A stretch of 64,000 bases of DNA from G963677445 sp963677445 (GTDB lineage Bacteria > Bacteroidota > Ignavibacteria > Ignavibacteriales > Melioribacteraceae), in contig CAXXGF010000088.1 in assembly GCA_963677445.2 (NCBI GenBank), positions 124,001 to 188,000 of the forward strand, written 5' to 3'. Below the pieces are notes generated by a model, which ran no database searches, was not told where the DNA came from, and was given only the letters and a program-made list of their open reading frames with translations. The position numbers and the translations under genes are program-made. Positions 1 to 10,361 of the stretch are shown here, in pieces (within the stretch, counting starts at the first letter, position 1; each line of letters opens with the position of its first letter).

Positions 1-3000
1 AGCTTGAAGATTTTTATGATTATCCCCTGCAGTTAAAATTGTATACAGAAAGTTTTAACTTTGATGACCTTTCTTCTTTTGTATCCGGAACAGACCTGTT
101 AAATGGAAATCCATCTCTTACACTTATCGCCGACGGTACATTCGGTGATATCAATATTCGAAATCTGGAGCTGGGTTATGAAAACACCCTTATAGGTGTT
201 TCGGGAAAACTTACTAACCTTAATATCCCTCACAAATTGAAAATTTCAGCCGAAATAAATGATTCCCGGATTGTATATTCCGATGTGCTTAATCTTCTTC
301 CGGGGCTTGGTCTTCCTGAATTTCCGGGACTTGAGCTAAATTCCGTTAACGCGAAATTTGATGGTGAACCGACAAAATTCGCGGCATCGGCGTCGGCGGA
401 AAGCAAAGGAGGTTTTTTCGATCTCGATGGTTTTCTCGATCTGCAGCAGGAACAGATGGAATATGATTTCAAATTCAACACTGAAAATCTTAACCTGAAG
501 CCTGTTATGAATAGTTTCACCGATCTGACATGTAACGGAGTTGTGAAAGGAAAGGGAACCAACCCGGGGAGCCTTAACGCGGGGATGATCTTCAAATCGG
601 TTAATTCAAAGATAGAGGATTACGTAATTGATACAATTGATGTCAATTTTTATTCACAATCGAAACAGATTGATTTATTTGCCAACGGAATTATAAACGG
701 AGCTCATACATTTGTTGAGGGAATGCTTGACCTGACCGATGAGGACCGGCCCGTATATGACCTCGAAGGAATGTTGCGTAGTCTTGACTTAAACCGTTTT
801 TTGAAGGATACTACGATAACATCCAATCTGAATTTTTCATTTGACGCAAAAGGATCGAACCTGAAGCTTGATGAAATGACCGGCGATTTCAGGCTCAGCC
901 TTAATAATTCGATTTATGACGGGCATGACCTTTTTGATTCGGATATTATTCTTCATCTCGATAAAAATGAGGATTTTAGAGAAGTTAAGCTTACATCTGA
1001 TTTTGTCGATTTTAATATCACCGGCATTTTTTCACTTGAGAAAGCGGTGGATATACTTCAGTATGAAGCTGAAACACTTAGTGAAATTATTACGAGAAAA
1101 CTTGAAGGATTTAATCCTCTTGCAATTGAAGCAGGTGATGCCACATTCGTTGATTCGACGGATATACCTGAGTTTGTATTTGATGAACTAAATTTTGATT
1201 ATGACTTCAAATTCAAGGACTTCGAACTTATCGCGTTGTTGCTTGGTGATGACAAGCTTGATATTTCAGGTATGGGAAAGGGTAAAGTCAGCAATGACAG
1301 CAGCAACTTCTCAATTACCGCGAATCTGGACCTGAATTATTTCATTGAACAGCGTGAAGAAACCCTGATTTATCTTTCCAATCTTGAGGGCAACCTGAAT
1401 TTCAGTCGTGATAACAGGACCGTTTCATTCGACAAATTATTTGGCGCTCTGTCATTGACAGGTAAAAGATTTTATTCGGGAGTAAACCTGAGAGATCTTG
1501 TGGCCGATCTGATTTTTAACCAGTCTAAACTCTATTACAACTTCGATGCACAGCTCGATACATTGCTTGCCACTCATATCGACGGACAGCTTGAGATGTC
1601 AGCCAATGAACAGAAGATTGTAATTGAAACCGCCGAAATAGACTATATGGAGAGTTTGTGGACAAACAGGGAGGATATAAATATTCTTCTTTATCCCGAT
1701 AGTATTTATGTCGCGAATATGAATCTGGCCAAGGACAGCAGTTTTGCCGAGCTTTCAGGATCACTGAACAGCAGCGGCAGTCAGGAGCTGTACCTGGTAA
1801 TGGATAATTTTGAGGGGGAATTACTCAACGAATATTTCTTTGGTATTGATGGCAATTTTCCCGATGGCAATATTTCGGCTATTGCCAGCATGAAGGGAAC
1901 AATACAGGAACCGCGAATTTTTGTTAATCTCGACGCGGATGATATTACCGTCGCCGATATATCTTTTGGAAGGCTTTCATGCGATCTGGGCTATTATGAG
2001 AAAAACCTGAGACTCGATTTTAAATTTTTTGAACCTCAGTCTGAAGGTAGTGATGTTTTGCTTATGCTTGCCGGAAATCTGCCGATAAATATCAGTCTTG
2101 ATGGTTCGGCAGGTGAGATGATCATGGATAAAGAGATGGATATAACTCTCGAATCGGAAGGATTTAATCTGAGCACATTCGGAAATATTTTCCCGTTCAT
2201 CCACAGGCCTGAAGGAACTCTGCAGGCAAAAATTAAAGCGAAGGGAACCCTGGATGATCCCGATTACACGGGGCATTTTACAATTGAAAATGGGAGTTTC
2301 CTGAATACGAGAAATAACCTGAATTATGATTTTGCCCTCGATATGGATTTTCTGGATGAAAAAATTACAATTTCATCAGCCGGAATCAAAAACTCCGGAG
2401 GAGCTGCCAATAATGGTGAGATGAATATTTCGGGGGAAATAATTCTCGACGGATACACACCTGAAGATATGACAATAAAAATTAATGGCGAACTGGCGGT
2501 GCTGGGTTATAAGTCGAGGCCGGTAAGCCCTGAAATTTTCGGCGATCTTTTTATCGGAACAGACGGGGATGTTGTATTCTCTCTCGATGAGGGGAAATAC
2601 AGCCTGGATGGCAATATCCTAATGTTAAATACAGACCTGAGTTTTGCTCCCGGAACATCCTCATATAACATATCGGGGGACGATTTTAACTATATATATG
2701 TAATCGATTCAACCAAGCTGGATGAGGAAAGGCTCAAATTTGAAGAGCTTACCGACCTCGGCAGTTTCAAGCAGGATGAAGAAAATCGTTTAAAAGGACC
2801 GGCATTCGATTACAACCTCAGTCTGAGCATAGAAAATGACGCGAAAATTATTTTTTTATCTCTCGAAGGTGGCGAATCAGAAAACTGATAGCGGAACTTT
2901 CAGGAAGTCTTAATTATGAAAGCATTAATGGTGTTCAACGCGCGCAGGGAGCTTTTAATCTTCTGTCAGGTTCACGTCTCGAATTTTTCAAAAGTTTCCA

Positions 3001-3668
3001 GGCAGAGGGAACAATAACATTTGAAAGTGATATTACAAATCCTTATCTTGACGTAATCGCTACTTACATCAGTGATTATGTTGATCCGCCGAACGCGCCG
3101 GGAACAACACAGGAGGTTGCGGTCAAACTGAAAATGAGCGGCAATGTGGATGAATTGGGGAACAATCTCGCGACAAATCCCGATAATATCGCTATCTATA
3201 TCGGTTCAAGAAAACATTCAGAATGATGTGCCCGACCATTCCTATGATGCCTCAGATGCTGTTTCTTTTCTTCTCATTGGTAAATTTAAGGAATACCTTA
3301 CAGCGGATGATAAATCGCAGGTGGCTAATCAGGCAAATATTCTTGGAAATACGGCAACATCATTCCTGGGGACTATATTAACAAGTTTTATGAATTCTGC
3401 GGTGGGCGACCTTGTTAACAATATTGAGCTGAGCACAGCGGGAGAGCTGACCAAATTTAACGTATCGGGAAGATACCAGAAATTCCGTTACAGTATTGGC
3501 GGCACAACAGAAATATTTGAAAATATCGCGAAGGCGAATCTCCGGATAGATTATCTTCTCTGGAGAAACTTTCTGATCCGGCTTGAAAGGAAAGACCCTA
3601 TCGTACAGTCGGCGGCTCTCGAAGAAAAAATTAATGAACTGGGTTTGCAGTATAAATTTGAGTTTTAA
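1..3668 (+). CDS. TamB-like translocation/assembly module protein, 5' partial, frame disrupted
   Basis: The frame is open from base 3 with no start, so the gene begins upstream of the window; about 1,220 codons are visible. The protein is a long run of alternating beta-strand-like segments, as in the AsmA/TamB (DUF490) family, whose members span the periplasm and aid outer-membrane assembly or lipid transport. The C-terminal part is the most family-like. The frame stops at 2886-2888, continues convincingly in a second frame (IAELSGSLNY and onward) to about 3225, then returns to the first frame. Likely indels are T7 at 2851-2857, A4 at 2881-2884 and the GG at 3203-3204; removing one base at each restores one frame. 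The stop overlaps the rnr start by one base (TAATG), which suggests translational coupling. Seen: strands and frames. Inferred: sequencing error rather than decay. Confidence 0.8.
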
Positions 3669-5754
3669 TGAAAAATAAAGTAAAAGCATTTTTTTAATAA
3701 AAATCCCGGCGCGCGGTTAAAAGCAAAGGAAATTTCACGTTTGTTTGATTTTGCCGAAGCGCATGAATACGCTAAACTTAAACAGGTTTTGCATGATCTT
3801 GAAAGAGAGGGATTTTTATTCAGGGTAGGTAAACGTTACCTGCTCGATACAAAAACCGTGGAAGGATTTACAGGTGTTCTGCAGATGTCGGAAAGGGGGG
3901 ACTATGGTTTTGTCGTGACAAAAGGACGCGGTTTCAGCGATATTTTTATTCCCCAGAGATACCTCGGCACAGCTTTGCATGGCGACCGGGTGGAAGTTTC
4001 CCTGCTGGCCAGGAAGAAAGGGAAAAATATTGAAGGAGAGATAACAAAGGTAATCGAACGAAGCTCTAAAGAAATAAGAGGCGTGCTTCATAAATCAGGC
4101 TCATTTTATTTTGTAAGGCCCGATGAAAAAAAGGATTCAGCGCGATATATATATATCCTCTCAGGAACTTCAGGGCGCCAAAGATGGCGACAAAGTTATG
4201 GTCGCCGATATTTACTGGGAGGATGGACATCTTAATCCCGAAGGCAGGATTACAGAGGTGATAGGAAAGGCAGGTTCTTATGACACCGAACTTCGGGCCA
4301 TCGCGAAAGAATTTAAGCTGCCTCTCCGGTTTCCCGACGAAGTATTAAAGGAAGTGGATAACATCAGCGGCGATATTCCCGATGAGGAGATCAGTCAGCG
4401 GCTCGATCTGCGGAATGAAAATATTTTCACAATTGATCCTGATACCGCCAAAGATTTTGACGATGCCGTTTCAATAAAAACAGATCATGAAGGAAATTAC
4501 CAGGTTGGGATTCATATAGCCGATGTCGCTCATTATGCCACTCCCGATACAAAAGTTTATAATGAAGCTCTTAAAAGAGCGACCAGTGTTTATTTTGTAG
4601 GCAACGTAATACCAATGCTTCCGGAAAAACTTTCGAATAACCTGTGTTCACTGGTGCCGGGGGAGGACAGGCTGGCCTTTTCCGTAATACTGAAGATGAC
4701 ACCCCGCGGTAAAGTTCTGGACAGCCTGATTACAAAATCTGTTATTAACAGTAAAAGAAGATTCACATATAATGAAGCGCTCGAAATTCTGGAGTCGGGA
4801 GAAGGAGATTTTCATGAGGAACTTACCCGGCTTAATAAACTTGCCACGGTGTTGCGTAAAAAAAGGTTCAGGAAAGGGAGCATAAATTTTTCCACTCCCG
4901 AGCTTGAATTCAAGCTTGATGAAAATGGAAATACAATTGAAATAAATGTTACCCGTGAGGATGATTCACACAGGCTTATAGAAGAGTTTATGTTGCTTGC
5001 CAACCGGATTGTGGCGGAAACACTTTCAAAAAAACGTATTCCCCTGATTTATCGTGTACATGATGAACCGGACAAGCTGAAACTTGAGGAATTTGCCTCA
5101 TTTGTAAAAACAATGGGATATTCATTTGATCCTTCAGGCAGAAACAGTTCGGGACAGTTCCAGCATCTTTTCGATCAGATAGGGGACGCTCCCGAAAAGA
5201 ACCTGATACATGAGGTGGCTATCAGATCAATGGCCAAGGCTGTTTATTCCGATTTTAATATAGGGCATTACGGACTGGCATTTGATCATTATTGTCATTT
5301 TACTTCGCCCATACGCAGGTTTCCCGATCTTGTTGTGCATTTGATTTTGTGGGAATATTTGAAAACCGGAAAGCTCGGGACTTTCACGAGGAATGAACTA
5401 ACATATATCAGCGATCATTCGTCTAACAAGGAGAGAAGCGCTGTTGACGCGGAACGGAAAAGTGTAAAAATAAAGCAACTGGAATTTCTCCGGAACAAAA
5501 TCGGTTATGACTATACAGGTGTAATTTCGGGAATAACTCACTTCGGAATGTTCATCCAGATTAAAGAAAACCTGGCTGAAGGTTTATTGCGGCTTAGTGA
5601 TATGGATGATGACTTTTATATCTTTGATGAAAAAAGATATTCGTTAACCGGTGAGCATAAAGGTAAAGTTTACAGGCTTGCCGATGAAGTTAATGTTAAA
5701 ATTGTCAGAGTAGACAGGGAGAAAAAAGAGATAGATTTTATACTTTTAGATTAG
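3668..5754 (+). CDS. rnr: Ribonuclease R (VacB/RNB family), frame disrupted
   Basis: Processive 3'-5' exoribonuclease that degrades structured RNA in the cytoplasm. The ATG at 3668 overlaps the tamB stop. Order: N-terminal helical region, cold-shock OB fold, RNB catalytic domain with the aspartate cluster IDPDTAKDFDDA, and a C-terminal S1 domain (DYTGVISGITHFGMFI). As written, the frame is broken twice, at T7 3689-3695 and A7 4126-4132. Removing one base from each gives 695 codons including the stop, a normal length for RNase R, and restores the junctions KAFFNKNPGARLK and RPDEKRIQRDIYI. Homopolymer sequencing errors are therefore the simplest reading. If the breaks are real, the gene would be a pseudogene or rely on slippage. 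The next gene starts 45 bases downstream. Confidence 0.9.
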
Positions 5755-5799
5755 GTAAATTTTTATTATCTATTAGTTGTAACAATTAAGGATAAGGAT

Positions 5800-8700
5800 A
5801 TGAAAAAGTTAATTTTCACCCTCATTGCCATGCTGTTGACCATTTCGCAGGTATACTCTCAGTTCGGTAAGAACAGGGTGCAGTATAAAGAGTTTGAATG
5901 GTATTTCATACAAACAAAACATTTTGATATATATTTTAATCCGGAAGGGACAAAAATTGCCGAGTTTACCGCCGCGGCAGCCGAAGAAGCCCTTGAGTCG
6001 ATAAATGGATATCTCAACTATGAAATTAATAACAGAGTATCAATGATCGTCTATAATTCCCATAATGATTTTCAGGAAACCAACACTACCGACTCATATA
6101 TCAGCCAGGGAATAGGTGGTTTTACAGAGCCATTCAAGAACAGGGTTGTTGTTCCATTTGAAGGGTCTTATGATAAGTTCAGGCATGTGATACATCATGA
6201 GCTGGTCCACGCCGTTATGCGGGATTACCTCTATGGAGGCACAGTTCAGAATATCATTTCGAAAGGAATAACTCTGCAGCTTCCTTTGTGGTATCATGAG
6301 GGAATGGCCGAATATCTTTCGAGCGGCTGGGAAACAATGTCCGATATGTTTATCAGCGACGCGATCATTAATGAATATCTGCCCGATATCAATGGATTGG
6401 GAGGTTATTTTGCTTATCGCGGCGGGCAGTCGATCTTTCATTATATTTCCGATACGTACGGCAAAGAAAAGATTGGTGAGATGCTAAGTAAAATTAAGGG
6501 TCTCAATAATGTTGAGGAAGGCATAAAATCTTCTATCGGGCTGACGCTGAAAGAGCTGAATGAAAGATGGAAAAAAGATCTGAAACGACAGTACTGGCCC
6601 GAAATTGCCAACCGTAAGGACCCGACAGAAATAGCAAAAAAACTCACCGATAATAAAGAAACGGGCGGATTTTATAATACCAGCCCGGCTATCTCCCCCC
6701 AGGGTGATAAAATAGTATTTATCTCGGACAGGGATATTTACATGGATATATATGTAATGAATTCTTTCGATGGCGAGATCATTAAAAAGGTTATCGAGAG
6801 CGGACGTGCAAATGATTTTGAGGAATTAAATGTCCTTTTCCCATCCTTAACCTGGGCGCCCGATAACAAGCGAATCGCTCTTTCCACAAAAAGTGACGGG
6901 TTTGACCGTATATATATAATGGATGTTGAAACCGAGGATGGGTATGAACTTCCCTTCTCACTCAACGGAGTCGAAAGTGTTAACTGGTCTCCCGACGGAC
7001 GTTTTATCGCGTTTAACGGCAGTGACTCAAAACAATCCGATATATATATATGGGATATGGATCAGGAAAAATTGATAAATCTTACAAATGATATTTTTTC
7101 AGATTTTGATCCGGTCTGGGGACCTGAGAGCAAGAGGATTTTCTTTTCTTCCGACAGACATGAATACTCTGACAAGGATTTGATTCCCAAAGATCTAAGC
7201 ATGTTCGGATATGATTACCAAAAGGATATTTATTCACTTGAGCTGGAAAGCGGTGAGGTGGAAAGAATAACTTTCTGGCCCCTGAGTGATGAAAAAAATC
7301 CGGTTGTATCGGCTGATGGCAGCAAGATGATATTTGTATCAGATTATAACGGAATAGATAATATTTACAAAGTCAGTCTGGATGGTGATGAAGATGAGAT
7401 CACAGAACCAAAACCTCTGACGAATTCGCTGAATGGTATAAATCAACTTTCAGTTTCACAGGATGGTAAGAAGCTTGTTTTCACCTCTCTGTATGATGCG
7501 GGGTACAATGTTTATCTGCTTAATAATCCTTTCGAAATGGAACCGGTTGCCGATGAACTCGAACCAACGGTATTTATGGATATTTTAAGAAACGGACCTC
7601 CGGCTACCGGTGAAACCGTTGTTGATGAAAAAACCGTTATCGAATCCCGTACAGATACTGTTACAACAAAGGAAGAGAAGGTGGCAGTTGAAGAAAAGGC
7701 TGAGGAAAATGAAGAGGAAAACCAGGGTACAAAAATTTTCACCGGACAATATGAAGTTGAGGAGGATGGTGATACTACGGCGATAGCCAATGATTACAGT
7801 AATTTTGTATTTGGCGATGATACCTATGCTTCGGAAGAAATAGCCGATTCAACTGAAATAAAAAATCTTTTCACCGAGTCGCTGGATGACCAGGGCAATT
7901 TCCTGGTGAATAAATATAAAATAAGTTTTTCACCTGATATTGTTTACGCGAATGCCGGTTACAGCACCTTTTACGGACTGCTCGGAACTACAGTGCTCTC
8001 TTTTAGTGATATGCTCGGCAACCACAGAATTATTGGTGTTACAAGTTTGCAGATTGACCTGAAAAACAGTGATTATGGAGTCGCCTATTATTATCTGCCG
8101 AAAAGAATAAATTATGGTGTTGAGCTTTTTCATACTGCCCGTTTTGTTTATCTGAGCAATCAGCGCACAAGTGAGCTGCACCGTTTCAGAAATTATGGCG
8201 GAGTGCTTTCAGCAAGTTTGCCAATCAGCCGCTTCTCAAGAGTGGATGGCAGTTTCAGTATGCTGAATATTTCATCTGAAAACCTGGATAATCTGAATGA
8301 CGCTTCTGAGCGGGTAACATATTTTATTCCACAGGTTGGTTATGTTTATGATAACACAATGTTCGGTTATACAGCTCCTATCGAGGGAACCAGGGCAAGA
8401 ATTGGCTTATTCGGGAATCCCGGTTTCAACAACAGCGACCAGAGTTTTTATTCAGCATTTCTCGATTACAGAAAATATTACCGCTTCTGGTACGATAACT
8501 CATTCGCCATAAGATTCTCGGGAGGGTACTCGGGAGGTAATAACCCGCAGAGATTTTTCCTTGGCGGAACGGAAAGCTGGATAAACAGAACTTTTGCGAC
8601 CGGAGATATTCCTCTTGAAAAGGCATCCGATTTCGCTTTCCTTTCACCTGCTCTTCCCATGAGAGGATATGACTATGCTGAAAAGATAGGTTCAAAATAT

Positions 8701-9015
8701 TCACTGATGAATCTTGAACTGAGGATGCCCCTCATCAGGTATTTAATAACCGGCCCTATTCCTCTTTTCCTGCGTAATATACTTGGTGTGGCTTTTCTCG
8801 ATGCCGGAACTACGTGGGATAATCATAAAGCGGTTAAATTGTTCAGGAAGGATGAAAATACCGGAAAACTTAGAACTGAAGACCTGCTTCTCGGCACAGG
8901 CTACGGATTCAGGATTAACTTCATTTTTCTCTGGAGACTGGATATAGCATGGTCATACGACATGCAGCATTTTTCGAAACCGAAATACTATTTGTCTTTC
9001 GGGCTTGATTTTTAG
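5800..9015 (+). CDS. Metalloprotease-like (peptidase MA) / WD40-like propeller / Omp85 barrel fusion protein
   Basis: A 1,071-residue exported protein. Residues 1-21 form a signal peptide. A zincin-like domain follows, with HELVH at about 133-137 and a downstream WYHEGMAEY glutamate (about 167), the spacing expected for a gluzincin-type peptidase MA. Residues about 285-580 hold TolB/PD40-type repeats (SPAISPQGDKIVFISD, NWSPDGRFIAF). A low-complexity acidic linker (about 620-670) leads to a C-terminal beta-barrel with the Omp85-like motif MRGYDY. It probably sits in the outer membrane with the protease and propeller in the periplasm or outside. The AAGGATAAGGAT ribosome binding region supports the ATG at 5800. 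Such fusions occur in Bacteroidota and Ignavibacteria; substrate unknown. Confidence 0.8.
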   Translation: MKKLIFTLIAMLLTISQVYSQFGKNRVQYKEFEWYFIQTKHFDIYFNPEGTKIAEFTAAAAEEALESINGYLNYEINNRVSMIVYNSHNDFQETNTTDSYISQGIGGFTEPFKNRVVVPFEGSYDKFRHVIHHELVHAVMRDYLYGGTVQNIISKGITLQLPLWYHEGMAEYLSSGWETMSDMFISDAIINEYLPDINGLGGYFAYRGGQSIFHYISDTYGKEKIGEMLSKIKGLNNVEEGIKSSIGLTLKELNERWKKDLKRQYWPEIANRKDPTEIAKKLTDNKETGGFYNTSPAISPQGDKIVFISDRDIYMDIYVMNSFDGEIIKKVIESGRANDFEELNVLFPSLTWAPDNKRIALSTKSDGFDRIYIMDVETEDGYELPFSLNGVESVNWSPDGRFIAFNGSDSKQSDIYIWDMDQEKLINLTNDIFSDFDPVWGPESKRIFFSSDRHEYSDKDLIPKDLSMFGYDYQKDIYSLELESGEVERITFWPLSDEKNPVVSADGSKMIFVSDYNGIDNIYKVSLDGDEDEITEPKPLTNSLNGINQLSVSQDGKKLVFTSLYDAGYNVYLLNNPFEMEPVADELEPTVFMDILRNGPPATGETVVDEKTVIESRTDTVTTKEEKVAVEEKAEENEEENQGTKIFTGQYEVEEDGDTTAIANDYSNFVFGDDTYASEEIADSTEIKNLFTESLDDQGNFLVNKYKISFSPDIVYANAGYSTFYGLLGTTVLSFSDMLGNHRIIGVTSLQIDLKNSDYGVAYYYLPKRINYGVELFHTARFVYLSNQRTSELHRFRNYGGVLSASLPISRFSRVDGSFSMLNISSENLDNLNDASERVTYFIPQVGYVYDNTMFGYTAPIEGTRARIGLFGNPGFNNSDQSFYSAFLDYRKYYRFWYDNSFAIRFSGGYSGGNNPQRFFLGGTESWINRTFATGDIPLEKASDFAFLSPALPMRGYDYAEKIGSKYSLMNLELRMPLIRYLITGPIPLFLRNILGVAFLDAGTTWDNHKAVKLFRKDENTGKLRTEDLLLGTGYGFRINFIFLWRLDIAWSYDMQHFSKPKYYLSFGLDF

Positions 9016-9035
9016 AGAAGATAAGAGAAATTGAT

Positions 9036-9084
9036 AAAGCCCTTTTCTGTTTCATTTTGGTTAAAACAGAAAAGGGCTTTTTTT
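9036..9084. terminator. Bidirectional rho-independent terminator
   Basis: A 17-bp perfect stem (AAAGCCCTTTTCTGTTT and its complement) with a loop of about 11 bases, followed by a T tract on the plus strand and preceded by an A-rich arm that gives a T tract on the minus strand. It lies between two convergent genes and overlaps the last bases of the FmdB-type gene, so it can end both transcripts. Confidence 0.9.
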
Positions 9085-9376
9085 ATGCGCTCTTTTTGAC
9101 AGGTTCAGCTTTCTTTTCTTTCGCGGCAGGTTTTGATTCTGCCAGAGTGGAGGTGGTCGATGAAGCGGGTGTTGCGCTTCCGCTTCGTTTACTTTTATTT
9201 TTATAATCGGTTATATAAAAGCCTGATCCCTTAAATATCGGAGGGCTTCCTGCCCCAATAAGCCTTTTTGCATTCCCTCCGCAACTGGGGCAAACTTTCA
9301 CAGGCTCATCACTCATCTTTTGAAACAGTTCGAAACTGTATTCACAATCTTTACATTTGTAATCATAAGTAGGCAT
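9083..9376 (-). CDS. FmdB-family zinc-ribbon protein
   Basis: A 97-residue protein that starts MPTYDYKCKDC, the hallmark of the FmdB/CxxC_CxxC_SSSS family. Four cysteines (about 8, 11, 29 and 32) form a zinc ribbon over the first 40 residues; the rest is a low-complexity Ser/Thr/Ala/Lys tail. The family is named after a putative regulator of formamidase and amidase genes, but its real role is unclear. It converges on the large protease/barrel gene and shares a terminator with it. No operon partner. Confidence 0.9.
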   Translation of the reverse strand: MPTYDYKCKDCEYSFELFQKMSDEPVKVCPSCGGNAKRLIGAGSPPIFKGSGFYITDYKNKSKRSGSATPASSTTSTLAESKPAAKEKKAEPVKKSA

Positions 9377-9531
9377 TTTTAACCTCGATTAATCATCCTG
9401 AATTATCAAAACTTTAAATTTAGGGAATTCTTTTATTATTTAACACATTCGTTAAAAGATTTTGTTCAATGAATACAGAATAATTTTCGTAATTTTGAAC
9501 AGTTTTATTAAAAAAAAGTTTCCCTGTTGAT

Positions 9532-10209
9532 ATGATGAATAAAATAAAGCCAGGTTTCATTTTCGCCGGAATAATTTTTTTTCTTTCCCTTTTAAGCGGC
9601 TGCTTAAATTATGAGCAGATCACAACCATTAAAAAAGATCATTCCGGGGTGATGTATATACATTACTGGGTTGACTGGAAAGCGGGCCAGGATACATCTT
9701 TTTATTCAAACAGCGGACTCTTTGATCAGGATACGATCAGATCCCGTTTTGACTATGATTTTCTGGAATTGAACGAAATAAATTTGTTCATTAATTATTC
9801 CGACAGCACACGTCACGCGCAGATACATATAGCTTTTGATGATATCCGGAGGCTTAATGAAACGAAACCATTCAAAGGGGCGAATTTCTCCATCGTTGAG
9901 TCACCCGGGGGAACGGAAAGATTTTCTCAGTTTATTCCCGCTTTTTTTACAGGCTATAATCTTGACGGGAAAAATTTCACCATTCAGTATACTTATTATC
10001 TGCCGGGGAAAATACTTGATCACAATGCCGATGTTCAAGAAAGAAACAAACTGATATGGGAAAGTGATCTCGCTACTATCAAGAGCGGCAAATTTATTTA
10101 CGCGGTATATGTCCCTTTCAAACTTAAGGAAACACCTGTGTGGGTATATATACTCGCTTCAATTGTCCTGATGGTGGTGCTGGTGTATCTTTTCAGCAAA
10201 AAGAAGTAG
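9532..10209 (+). CDS. Putative lipoprotein with a C-terminal membrane anchor
   Basis: A 225-residue protein that I do not recognise as a named family. The N-terminus is a lipoprotein signal ending LLSGC (Cys about 24), so the mature form is probably lipid-anchored. The middle is beta-rich and soluble. Residues about 200-220 form a transmembrane helix (VYILASIVLMVVLVYLF) followed by KKK, so the body is held at the membrane at both ends. Two adjacent ATG codons (9532 and 9535) could serve as start. It stands alone between the FmdB gene and the restriction-modification pair, with its own upstream spacer of 155 bases. Confidence 0.7.
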   Translation: MMNKIKPGFIFAGIIFFLSLLSGCLNYEQITTIKKDHSGVMYIHYWVDWKAGQDTSFYSNSGLFDQDTIRSRFDYDFLELNEINLFINYSDSTRHAQIHIAFDDIRRLNETKPFKGANFSIVESPGGTERFSQFIPAFFTGYNLDGKNFTIQYTYYLPGKILDHNADVQERNKLIWESDLATIKSGKFIYAVYVPFKLKETPVWVYILASIVLMVVLVYLFSKKK

Positions 10210-10361
10210 AAGGGGGACAGGATGAAATTATTAACAAAATGGTGCAATTCCGGAAAGAATAATACCATCTAAATTTAGCTATTCTTTGGGTTTGGAAATA
10301 AATAACATTTTCAGATAGATTTAGCGAAATGATTTATGTGAGAAAAAAGACGCTATACGAA

